Shown piece after piece: positions 6,882 through 13,326 of a DNA stretch of 13,326 nt (position 1 is the first letter of the stretch; the number at the start of each line of letters is the position of its first letter). The notes beneath the pieces were generated by a model. The model searched no databases. It saw only the letters and a list, made by a program, of their open reading frames with translations, and had not been told where the DNA came from. The DNA is from Candidatus Schekmanbacteria bacterium. Lineage in GTDB: Bacteria; Schekmanbacteria; GWA2-38-11; J061. Location of the stretch: NCBI GenBank assembly GCA_003695725.1, contig RFHX01000142.1, positions 1-13,326 on the forward strand, written 5' to 3'. The translations under genes were made by a program, and so were the position numbers.

Positions 6882-8252
6882 ATGTCTCAATGGAAAAAAA
6901 TCTTTTCCATTCCAAATATTATAAGAAATCTGATTATCAGTATAATTGCGATTTTTATTACTCTATATTTTTATTACAGTCCTTCCTTTAATACAGCAAG
7001 CATTGAAGATAAAAGAAGTGAAAGACTATTTATGCAGGATAAGGGAAAAGATTCGGAGAGTAATCGATTGGATGGTGATAGAGATGTTTCAAATAAAGAT
7101 TATGAACTGTTTTATTTAGAAGGATTGAGAAAATATTCAGAAGGAGACCTTCAACGCGCAGTAGAGCTCTTAGAACAAGCGGCAAAAATTAAAGAAACTG
7201 ATGAAGTGAATAAATCTTTGCAGAAAATTTATAATCTTTTGGCTCTACAGAATTTGAATGAGGGCAAATACAAGGAAGCGCATAATTTCTATGATAAAGC
7301 CATTGAAATTTCCCCAACGAAGGCGCTCATTTTAGAAAAAGCAAATGCTTATTCAATGATGGGAGAATTGGACAGCGCACTGAATTTTTTGAAAGAGTAT
7401 GAAAAAAGTTTTGGAAATGATGCTGATTATTTGGCTCTTCTTGCCGGTATTTTAGACGAAATGGGAAAGCCTGCGGAGGCATATGAATATCTTGATAACG
7501 ACAACGATTTTCTGAATTTGAGCGCTTCTGCTCAAATAATAAAGCGGAGGATTGAGAATAGATATTCTATAAATGAGTATAATGTTGAAAGAGGGAAGAC
7601 TGTTTTGCAATTATCAACAGATTTGACTTATAGCAAACTTTTTGAAAAATATCTCTATTCTATGGCAGGTGAAATTGCTTCTATTCTCTCCTCTGCGTAT
7701 GGAATAAATGCAGATAAACAACTCAATTTGAAGTTGTCTTCTTCTAATGAATATTCACTGCCTCCAAAATTGGGATTTGATGTTTCAAATATGGATACAA
7801 TCTATCTACAAACTGAAATGCTGGAAGATAGAGAGTTTCAGAGAAAGATTAAGTATTTTCTTACAAAAAAGATGCTTTCTTCATTGGTAAAGAATAATAG
7901 CCAAAACCTTCTTTTCGAAGGCATAGCTTTGAAAACTGCGCAGTATTCTTTTTGGGCAAATGAAGATAGAGATTACATAAATAATATTCCAGAAAGTTAT
8001 TTTTCAGAAGTGCTTGAATCAAATGAATTTCCGTCAGAAAAGGGTGAATCTGCCATCTATCGTATTTTATCAAATGTCTTTGTGGATTTCATACTTCTCG
8101 ATACTTCAGGAAAGGGATTGATTGATATTATGGCGAAACTTAAAGAAGGAGTGTCCCTGAAAACTGCTTTGATAGAAGTCACAGGCATACCTGAAAATAG
8201 TGCCGTCTCAAAGTGGATAAATTATTATAAGGAAAAGACAGGACAGGTATAA
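6882..8252 (+). CDS. Membrane-anchored TPR protein with degenerate peptidase_MA-like (gluzincin) domain
   Basis: 456 aa. A single N-terminal helix (about 11-31) anchors it, with most of the protein probably periplasmic. Residues 73-204 hold about four TPR units; the clearest are GLRKYSEGDLQRAVELLEQA (81-100) and ALQNLNEGKYKEAHNFYDKA (121-140). The C-terminal half, about 235-450, has the layout of collagenase-like or peptidase_MA-like gluzincins: a strand-rich segment, then FLTKKMLSSL (326-335) where LTHEhxH is expected, then NLLFEGIA (342-349) where WLsEGLAEY is expected, then AIYRILSNVFVDFIL and a closing ALIEVTGIP...WINYYK. The zinc His-Glu-x-x-His is replaced by Lys-Lys-x-x-Ser, so it should be catalytically dead. 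The domain call comes from pattern recall. GAGGA (6869-6873) inside the upstream gene serves as its Shine-Dalgarno. Confidence 0.75.
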   Translation: MSQWKKIFSIPNIIRNLIISIIAIFITLYFYYSPSFNTASIEDKRSERLFMQDKGKDSESNRLDGDRDVSNKDYELFYLEGLRKYSEGDLQRAVELLEQAAKIKETDEVNKSLQKIYNLLALQNLNEGKYKEAHNFYDKAIEISPTKALILEKANAYSMMGELDSALNFLKEYEKSFGNDADYLALLAGILDEMGKPAEAYEYLDNDNDFLNLSASAQIIKRRIENRYSINEYNVERGKTVLQLSTDLTYSKLFEKYLYSMAGEIASILSSAYGINADKQLNLKLSSSNEYSLPPKLGFDVSNMDTIYLQTEMLEDREFQRKIKYFLTKKMLSSLVKNNSQNLLFEGIALKTAQYSFWANEDRDYINNIPESYFSEVLESNEFPSEKGESAIYRILSNVFVDFILLDTSGKGLIDIMAKLKEGVSLKTALIEVTGIPENSAVSKWINYYKEKTGQV

Positions 8253-8282
8253 AAAACAAAATCCCTTTTCTTGCGTAATCCC

Positions 8283-8840
8283 TTAAGCTCTTTCTATATA
8301 AGACTTTGTCCGTGTATCAATCTTTAAAAGGTCTCCTTCTTTAATAAAAAGGGGGACCTTTACAACCAGCCCTGTTTCAAGCGTGGCATTTTTTGTTGCA
8401 CCGCTGACGGTATCTCCCTTTACTGCCGGTTCCGTTTCTGTAACTTTGAGTACAACTTTGAGTGGGACTTCTATATTTATGGGGTTGCCTTCAAAAAGAA
8501 GCACTTTGATTTGGTCTCCTTCTTTGAGAAACCAGCGATTATCTCCGATGGCTTCTTCTGACATCTGAAATTGTTCATATGTATCGTTTTCCATAAAGTG
8601 GTATTGTCCTGAATCAGCATAAAGGAATTGGGCGTTTTTTTGTTCAAAATCGGGTTCATCAAAAGTTTCACCCGAGTTGTAAACCCTTTCAATGACGGCG
8701 CCTGTTTGAAGGTTTTTGAGCTTGACCCTTATTGTTGCTCCTCTTCTTGCCATCTTTGTATGTTGAATATCTGTTATTTCAAAAAGTCCTTCCGGAAGTT
8801 TGAGCTTCAATCCTCTTCTAAAATCTGCTGTTGAAATCAT
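8283..8840 (-). CDS. efp: Translation elongation factor P
   Basis: 185 aa, full length with three beta-barrel domains. EF-P binds between the ribosomal P and E sites and relieves stalling at consecutive prolines. Family marks include the N-terminal STADFRRG, RVKLKNLQTG, the HFMENDTYEQ segment of the middle domain, and the C-terminal signature around ATLETGLVVKVPLF and IDTRTKSYIER. The loop that reaches the tRNA CCA end reads TKMARRGA; Arg32 aligns with E. coli Lys34 and with the Arg32 that EarP rhamnosylates in Pseudomonas and Neisseria. No modifying enzyme is encoded here. The ATG has AAGGAG upstream with a rather long 12-base spacer. It converges on the TPR gene with only 30 bases between stops and no clear terminator, and lies 113 bases downstream of the FDBR-like gene on the same strand. 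Confidence 0.96.
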   Translation of the reverse strand: MISTADFRRGLKLKLPEGLFEITDIQHTKMARRGATIRVKLKNLQTGAVIERVYNSGETFDEPDFEQKNAQFLYADSGQYHFMENDTYEQFQMSEEAIGDNRWFLKEGDQIKVLLFEGNPINIEVPLKVVLKVTETEPAVKGDTVSGATKNATLETGLVVKVPLFIKEGDLLKIDTRTKSYIERA

Positions 8841-8953
8841 CTTTTAAATAATCTCCTTACTTATTAGTCTTACATTCAATCATTTTTATTTTTTTGCAAT
8901 TCATTTATCAGATGCACAGAGCTTGTCAAGTTTTTCAAATCTGTATTTGATTA

Positions 8954-9691
8954 TTATGCCAATGCTTTGAAGAACTTGACAAAGTTCTCTTCGCCATAGA
9001 CATTACGAATTACTTTTCCCATTCTGTCAGTATCTCTCATTCCTGCCATTTGCGCTCGTATTCTTGATTCCTGTTGATTTTTCAGCTCTTCTCCGCCGAT
9101 TTCTGCTTCTTTGAAAATTTTTACCCAAAGTTTGATATATTCAGAAGCTAATCCTTGGACTGTTGAGGAATTATCGATAGTTGTTTCGGCAATCATAAAA
9201 ACCGGAGATGTATGTGTGCGCACCCATGTAGTCCATTCATAAAAGGGAATCACATTCAACCCCTTATTCTTTGCATAGTCCTGAAGGATTGGAGTGAATG
9301 GGTCAAGATATTTCATTGTAAACTCATAATCGGTGACCAAATCAAAGCCGAATGAAAAATCCGTATCAAAATAGTAAGTGCCGTCTTTTGCGATAACGGT
9401 ATTGATTCCCCATGATGGGACTTTTCGTGAAAAATCAGGACGGATTATAAACAATTCCGCATCAGTAACGATTTGATTGTTGCGGTGCGCAACAGGTATT
9501 CCATCTCCAAATTTAAAATGCACTTGTGCCACAGTGCTGATTCCTTCAGCCGTATATTTTTTTATGCTTCCTCCATCTTTTCCATCAGGAAGCTTTAATG
9601 TTTCGATATCTTCAAGCCCTTCCACTTTTCTTAACTCGATTTCTTTAGAAAGTACTTCGAAACAATATTCCGGCAATGAGTTTATGCCCAT
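8954..9691 (-). CDS. Divergent FDBR/RCCR-fold protein (bilin-reductase-like), function unknown
   Basis: 245 aa, soluble, no signal peptide, close to the length of PcyA-type bilin reductases. I recognise no close family, but its layout matches the FDBR fold. A middle segment, ELFIIRPDFSRKVPSWGINT (79-98), aligns without gaps to the PcyA stretch containing FPRP...LPMFGGD. Then come YYFDTDFSFG, an EW...SPVFMI segment (152-167), a helix ASEYIKLWVKIFKEAE (182-197), and a C-terminus with TDRMGKVI (221-228) followed by YGEENFVKFF, parallel to NDKTRRVL...FGVDWAENYM of PcyA. By this alignment Asp222 equals PcyA Asp220, while PcyA His88 is Leu80 and Asp105 is Asn97. Substrate and activity are therefore open, and no heme oxygenase, phytochrome or ferredoxin gene is nearby. 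ATG 9691 has AAAGGAG seven bases upstream. PcyA sequence and numbering are from memory. Confidence 0.5.
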   Translation of the reverse strand: MGINSLPEYCFEVLSKEIELRKVEGLEDIETLKLPDGKDGGSIKKYTAEGISTVAQVHFKFGDGIPVAHRNNQIVTDAELFIIRPDFSRKVPSWGINTVIAKDGTYYFDTDFSFGFDLVTDYEFTMKYLDPFTPILQDYAKNKGLNVIPFYEWTTWVRTHTSPVFMIAETTIDNSSTVQGLASEYIKLWVKIFKEAEIGGEELKNQQESRIRAQMAGMRDTDRMGKVIRNVYGEENFVKFFKALA

Positions 9692-10035
9692 TTTTAGTCT
9701 CCTTTGAATGAGTTATAAAATTTCTATAAAGATTGAATTAGTTGATTAATCGTTTGAAGATTAATTACTACATAATTGGATATATGTCCAAGACAAGGTT
9801 TTAGAAAAGAATCCTCATCGAGTAAAATAGTTGAAAGAAAGCCAAACCTGAGCGGAAGCTTCTATGAGTAATTTGTTATTCGGGTAAAGGGCAGTACTGT
9901 TTTTAAAGTTGTAAAGAAACCCTCCCATTTTAATTTACGGGCAATAGAAGCTTCTCTACCAAACACATCTTTTTATGTAATCATTCCTTTATTACATTAT
10001 CTAATCGACTCATCGCACCACAGTGTGAGACAACA
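9692..10035. other. 344-base intergenic region with several inverted repeats
   Basis: No convincing gene. Near the FDBR-like gene are two palindromes (listed separately). Further away, GAAGCTTCTAT (9855-9865) and ATAGAAGCTTC (9944-9954) form a perfect 11-bp inverted repeat, 78 bases apart. Short minus-strand reading frames of about 37 codons cross that area (one reads GREASIARKLKWEGF); they have no good ribosome-binding site and match nothing I know. No strong terminator is seen after the SBBP-protein gene. Confidence 0.5.
9745..9791 (-). promoter_or_regulatory. Twin palindromes upstream of the FDBR-like gene (candidate operators)
   Basis: ATTAATC (9745-9751) and GATTAAT (9759-9765) form a perfect 7-bp inverted repeat with a 7-base centre. 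TTGGATATATGTCCAA (9776-9791) is a 16-bp palindrome with one mismatch pair. Both lie 54-100 bases upstream of the ATG at 9691, where a promoter operator would be expected. A possible -10 box, TATAAC on the minus strand, lies closer to the gene, but no -35 box is convincing. Confidence 0.35.
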
Positions 10036-12828
10036 CTATTTCACTGTTACTTTCTTAGATGCCTTTATGTTGTTCTCCTCGTTCGATTCTGCAACAACAT
10101 TCTTACTGTCGCATTGAACCTTTATATAATACTTGCCGGGGTCCTCATTAACTTTCCATCTATATTTGACAACACGACTTTGTTTCTTCTTTAAGCCCTT
10201 TACCCGTGTGACCCCAACGACTATATCTCCATCAGTTATACTGCTGTCATTATTTGATGAGAGATAGAATTTGGCAGTCGATGAAGATGCCTTTTTCTTA
10301 CCAATATTTTTAATCACAGCTTTTATGGTAGCTTTCTTCTTTTTAATCTTCCTTGGGCATTTAATTTTTTTAACTATAAGGTCAGGTGATTTTTTTAAAA
10401 GTGGAGCAGCGGATACTGTTACAGTAAAAGTCTTGTCTTCAATAGTTATAGTGCCCGTGATGGTATTTGCACTCGTATTGGGCGCAACTGTATATGTGAT
10501 GACACCATTCCCTGAACCGCTCGTAGCCGATGTTATGGTTATCCACGAATCATTGCTCGCAGCTGTCCAATCACATCCTTCTGAAGTCGTGACTGTCAAA
10601 TTACCCGTACCGCCTGTTGAATCAAAAGAAGCGCCGTCATCTGAAAGTCCGTATGTGCAAGTTCCAATCATTGCAACAAAGACATCTGTTCCTCCTGCGA
10701 AGCTTTCCTGAATGGATGAGGTCGTGGGGAAGTCAGAAGACCAAGTATAACCTGTTGCAAAAGCATTACCTTCGCCGTCCACTGCAATGCCATAACCACC
10801 ATATTCATCATCACTTCCACCGAGGTATGTGGAATAAACGAGTGCTGTGCCTGATGCATTTATCTTTGTAACAAAGGCATCAGCTTCGAAATGAGTTCCT
10901 CCTGCCAAGCTTTGCTGAATGGGTGAAGCCGTAGGAAAGTCAGAAGAAGAAGTATTACCTGTCACATAAGCATTACCTTCGCTGTCCACTGCAATACCAT
11001 AACCTCGATCCCAACCATTTCCACCGAGATATGTGGAATAAACGAGTGCAGTGCCTGATGCATTTATCTTTGTAACAAAGGCATCAATTCCTCCTGCCGA
11101 ATCTTCCTGAATGGGTGAAGCCGTAGGAAAGTCAGAAGAAAAAGTATAACCTGTCACATAGGCATTACCTTCGCTGTCCACTGCAATACCACGACCGTAA
11201 TCCCTATGAATAGCACCACCGAGGTATGTGGAATAAACGAGTGCAGTACCAGATGCATTTATCTTTGTAACAAAGGCATCTTCTCCTTCTCCTCCCAAGC
11301 TTTTCTGAATAGGTGAAGCCGTAGGAAAATCAGAAGACCAAGTATTACCTGTTACATAAGCATTATCTTTGCTGTCCACTGCAATGCCATAACCTTTATC
11401 CTCCTCATTTCCACCGAGATATGTGGAATAAACAATGTCAGTGCCTGAGGCATTTATCTTTGTAACAAAGGCATCTTCTCCTCCTGCCCAGTTTTTCTGA
11501 ATAGGTGAAGCCGTGGGAAAGTTAGAAGACAAAGTATAACCTGTCACATAGGCATTACCTTCGCTGTCCACTGCAATGCCATAACCGTTATCTTCACTTC
11601 CACCACCGAGATATGTAGAATAAACGAGTGCAGTGCCTGATGCATTTATTTTTGTAACAAAGGCATCACTCTGTCCTCCCCAGTTTTTCTGAATAGGTGA
11701 AGCCGTAGGAAAGTCATAAGACCAAGTATAACCTGTCACATAGGCATTACCTTCACTGTCCACTGCAATGCCATAACCGTGATCCTCATCATTTCCACCG
11801 AGATATGTGGAATAAACAAGGGCAGTGCCTGATGCATTTATCTTTGTAACAAAGGCATCATAATCATCAGTTCCTGCTGCCAAGCTTCCCTGAATTGGTG
11901 AAGCCGTAGGAAAGTCAAAAGAATAAGTTTCACCTGTCACATAGACATTACCTTCACTGTCCACTGCAATGCCATAACCATAATCCCCATCACTTCCACC
12001 AAGGTATGTGGAATAGGAAAGCTGAGGATCGATAATGATCGGATAGTCTTTGTTGTAGGATGCTATACGAAAACCATAAATGATAGGATCGCCATGATCC
12101 ATTGGGGAACTCTCAACGACATCCTTTTCTATGACAAACTCACATCTTACATCAATTCTCTTCCCCCCGATCTCCTGATAGGCAACAGGCTTCGTAAACT
12201 TTATGTCCCCATACTCAGTTGATAACTCAAGCTCTCCTGTATCGATTACCTTAACTCCTTTTGCACCTTCAAATGACATCTTTATATCAGATACCTTCCC
12301 CGACGGTTTCACTGTAAACAACTTTTCTACATTGTTGCCGTATGCCTTAAGTTTAAGCTCAACTCCGTCATAGACTTCACCAAGATTGATCTCATTATAT
12401 GTCGATAAGTTTGTCTGCCATTTATCCTTGTCTCGCCCTCTAAAGTAATTGACCTTTGTAAGCGCTTTATCCTCACCAACAGGCTTGGAAGATTTGGCAT
12501 GAATGAGTTTTTCCTTTAGATAAACTGACTTTACATTCCCCTCATATTTCCCTTCTCTCTTAATCAAACCATATCCGATTTCTCCATCATTGGTGATATA
12601 TACAGTTCCTGCAAAGGTGTTGGCATAATACATCACCTCTTTAGGCAACTGCCCGCGGTTCTCTATGAATGGAATCTGAAGTGTTGCCGTCTTCGCAATT
12701 ATTGCTCTCTTATCAAGCTGTGTATCCTTGGCAACTAAAGGTTGGCTTCTGTATATCGAACAAGCAGAAAAAACAAAAAGAGATAATAAAACCACTACGG
12801 CACAACATAAACGAATTGATTTTGACAT
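10036..12828 (-). CDS. SBBP-repeat lipoprotein with DUF7948-like, BACON-like and CARDB domains
   Basis: 930 aa, exported. The signal peptide ends in a lipobox-like FSAC, so Cys23 is probably lipidated. Residues about 52-270 match the DUF7948-type N-terminus (IPFIENRGQLPKEVMYYAN, then VNYFRG, YDGVELK, YPIIIDPQLSYSTYLGG). Seven SBBP repeats of 64-68 residues run from Ser273 to about 720, each with STYLGG, GYGIAVDSEGNAYVTG, DFPTASPIQ and DAFVTKINASGT, and should fold as a beta-propeller. From Cys724 comes a BACON-like Ig domain (GCDWTAASNDSWITI, then GTITIEDKTFTVTV). From Pro815 to the end is a CARDB domain (NIGKKKASSSTAKFYLS, ESNEENN), strongly lysine-rich. It is probably an outer-surface adhesive or glycan-binding protein. 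ATG 12828 has GGAGGA six bases upstream. Transcription is monocistronic as far as the window shows. Confidence 0.88.
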   Translation of the reverse strand: MSKSIRLCCAVVVLLSLFVFSACSIYRSQPLVAKDTQLDKRAIIAKTATLQIPFIENRGQLPKEVMYYANTFAGTVYITNDGEIGYGLIKREGKYEGNVKSVYLKEKLIHAKSSKPVGEDKALTKVNYFRGRDKDKWQTNLSTYNEINLGEVYDGVELKLKAYGNNVEKLFTVKPSGKVSDIKMSFEGAKGVKVIDTGELELSTEYGDIKFTKPVAYQEIGGKRIDVRCEFVIEKDVVESSPMDHGDPIIYGFRIASYNKDYPIIIDPQLSYSTYLGGSDGDYGYGIAVDSEGNVYVTGETYSFDFPTASPIQGSLAAGTDDYDAFVTKINASGTALVYSTYLGGNDEDHGYGIAVDSEGNAYVTGYTWSYDFPTASPIQKNWGGQSDAFVTKINASGTALVYSTYLGGGSEDNGYGIAVDSEGNAYVTGYTLSSNFPTASPIQKNWAGGEDAFVTKINASGTDIVYSTYLGGNEEDKGYGIAVDSKDNAYVTGNTWSSDFPTASPIQKSLGGEGEDAFVTKINASGTALVYSTYLGGAIHRDYGRGIAVDSEGNAYVTGYTFSSDFPTASPIQEDSAGGIDAFVTKINASGTALVYSTYLGGNGWDRGYGIAVDSEGNAYVTGNTSSSDFPTASPIQQSLAGGTHFEADAFVTKINASGTALVYSTYLGGSDDEYGGYGIAVDGEGNAFATGYTWSSDFPTTSSIQESFAGGTDVFVAMIGTCTYGLSDDGASFDSTGGTGNLTVTTSEGCDWTAASNDSWITITSATSGSGNGVITYTVAPNTSANTITGTITIEDKTFTVTVSAAPLLKKSPDLIVKKIKCPRKIKKKKATIKAVIKNIGKKKASSSTAKFYLSSNNDSSITDGDIVVGVTRVKGLKKKQSRVVKYRWKVNEDPGKYYIKVQCDSKNVVAESNEENNIKASKKVTVK
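10640..12015 (-). repeat. Seven tandem ~190-200 bp repeats encoding SBBP units
   Basis: The seven SBBP units are close to identical in DNA as well as protein. For example, GCATTTATCTTTGTAACAAA (plus-strand reading) recurs in most copies, and TCCACTGCAATGCCATAACC recurs with few changes. Differences cluster in two places per unit: the residues after STYLGG and those after SPIQ. The last unit is the most diverged. This pattern suggests recent duplication or gene-conversion homogenisation. Confidence 0.85.
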
Positions 12829-12982
12829 CTAATATCCTCCAATTATTTATATTCAAAAAATGCAAAATTTCGAATATTATGCAATATCGATGTCATTTAA
12901 TTCATTTCAATTTATTTAACTATCATTTTGCTTATCATATTGATATTGAAAATAAAGTAAAAAATTAAACTACCTTCCAAAA
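12829..12982 (-). promoter_or_regulatory. Upstream region of the SBBP lipoprotein gene
   Basis: Very AT-rich. An imperfect palindrome at 12870-12890 (ATATT / AATAT core flanked by TCG / CGA, with one bulged base) lies 42-62 bases before the start codon, a fitting place for an operator. No clean sigma-70 pair could be assigned. The opposite side of this region would also have to hold any promoter for the small ORF at 13061. Confidence 0.25.
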
Positions 12983-13060
12983 TTGCTGCAACTGCTAGGT
13001 AAAAAATTTAGTGACCTAAGTAATATTTTTGGTTGGCATAAAAGAGAGGAGGTAGCAGTT
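12970..13060 (+). promoter_or_regulatory. Possible leader structure sequestering the RBS of the 13061 ORF
   Basis: AACTGCTA (12990-12997) is the exact reverse complement of TAGCAGTT (13053-13060), which lies between the Shine-Dalgarno and the ATG. CTACCTTCC (12970-12978) can also pair, with one bulge, with the Shine-Dalgarno itself, GGAGGTAG (13048-13055). The two pairings share three bases and so exclude each other, as in a switching leader. No promoter is clearly visible, so this is tentative. Confidence 0.25.
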
Positions 13061-13306
13061 ATGGTTTGTAGGATAAGATTCAGGTTTCACATTTTACAAA
13101 ATAGCGTCTTTCTTTATAAGACTGAAAGAGGACAACCTTTATTATTCTTTGAGCAAGAAAACTTCAAATCTCCCAAGAAAATCATTACCAACAGAATCAG
13201 ATACTATAATCAACATAGGGAAAATTCATCATTTGATAATAAATTTCCATTGAAACATCTCAAAAAGAAGAAAGAATTAGCAGACCACAATATTAGCTAC
13301 AATTAG
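13061..13306 (+). CDS. Small basic protein, hypothetical
   Basis: 81 aa from ATG 13061, which is preceded by one of the strongest Shine-Dalgarno sites in the window (GAGAGGAGGT, 13044-13053, spacing seven). The frame stays open upstream to ATG 12983, but that start has no ribosome-binding site, so the internal ATG is preferred. The product is basic and aromatic-rich (CRIRFRFHI near the start, KHLKKKKE near the end), with no membrane segment and no motif I recognise. Its Asn/Lys/Ser-rich makeup is what AT-rich non-coding DNA would also give, so only the ribosome-binding site argues for it. It is divergent from the SBBP lipoprotein gene. The last 20 bases of the window after it hold nothing. 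Confidence 0.35.
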   Translation: MVCRIRFRFHILQNSVFLYKTERGQPLLFFEQENFKSPKKIITNRIRYYNQHRENSSFDNKFPLKHLKKKKELADHNISYN

Positions 13307-13326
13307 TTCTGAAAGTGGTATAAAAA

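Noticed and set aside
8253-8282. AATCCCTT direct repeat (8260-8267 and 8277-8284) between the convergent TPR and efp genes as a terminator
   Set aside because: It is a direct, not inverted, repeat with no stem-loop plus T-tract; the 30-base gap contains no recognisable terminator.
9880-9990. Short minus-strand frame reading GREASIARKLKWEGF as a gene fragment
   Set aside because: About 37 codons, no ribosome-binding site, and no family match that I can justify.
10271-10711. 146-codon plus-strand open frame opposite the BACON/CARDB part of the SBBP lipoprotein
   Set aside because: It is antisense to a clear coding region with recognisable domains, has no good ribosome-binding site, and its composition follows from the complementary strand.
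12669-12968. 99-codon plus-strand frame crossing the SBBP start and its upstream region
   Set aside because: It begins antisense inside the lipoprotein signal-peptide region, lacks a ribosome-binding site, and continues into very AT-rich intergenic DNA.

Overview
This is a low-GC (roughly upper 30s percent by eye) bacterial window with about ten credible protein genes, no rRNA or tRNA that I can see, and no mobile element or CRISPR array. The gene content (cobalamin-dependent methylmalonyl-CoA mutase large subunit with its epimerase, secreted LVIVD/TIG and SBBP/CARDB repeat proteins, strong Shine-Dalgarno sites, GTG starts) suggests a Gram-negative, probably uncultivated anaerobe of the deltaproteobacterial / Nitrospirae / Schekmanbacteria-like sort. 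That placement is inference; nothing here fixes the taxon.

Layout. Bases 1-85 hold the likely tail of an upstream gene. 156-2567 encodes a secreted 803-aa LVIVD-repeat beta-propeller protein with two C-terminal IPT/TIG-like modules. 2568-3035 carries a broken DUF2283-like gene on the minus strand, then the probable promoter of the next operon. 3036-6225 is a tight plus-strand operon: methylmalonyl-CoA mutase large subunit, methylmalonyl-CoA epimerase, and a mannose-1-phosphate guanylyltransferase whose start codon overlaps the epimerase stop. 6226-6635 has no recognisable gene. 6636-8252 is a second plus-strand pair: an 81-aa two-helix membrane protein, then a membrane-anchored TPR protein whose C-terminal half looks like a gluzincin (peptidase_MA-like) domain without its zinc ligands. 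Two minus-strand genes converge on it: elongation factor P (8283-8840) and, upstream of that, a 245-aa protein (8954-9691) that I read as a divergent member of the ferredoxin-dependent bilin reductase (FDBR) / red chlorophyll catabolite reductase fold. 10036-12828 (minus) encodes a 930-aa lipoprotein with a DUF7948-like N-terminus, seven near-identical SBBP repeats, a BACON-like domain and a CARDB domain. A small ORF with a very strong ribosome-binding site closes the window (13061-13306).

How they fit together. The mutase and epimerase interconvert succinyl-CoA and methylmalonyl-CoA (propionate metabolism). The guanylyltransferase supplies GDP-mannose for surface glycans, and the two large repeat proteins are exported, so much of the window concerns the envelope. 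The item most worth following is the FDBR-like protein: it sits outside any photosynthetic context, conserves the C-terminal Asp of PcyA, but appears to have lost the other two key acid/base residues (His to Leu, Asp to Asn).
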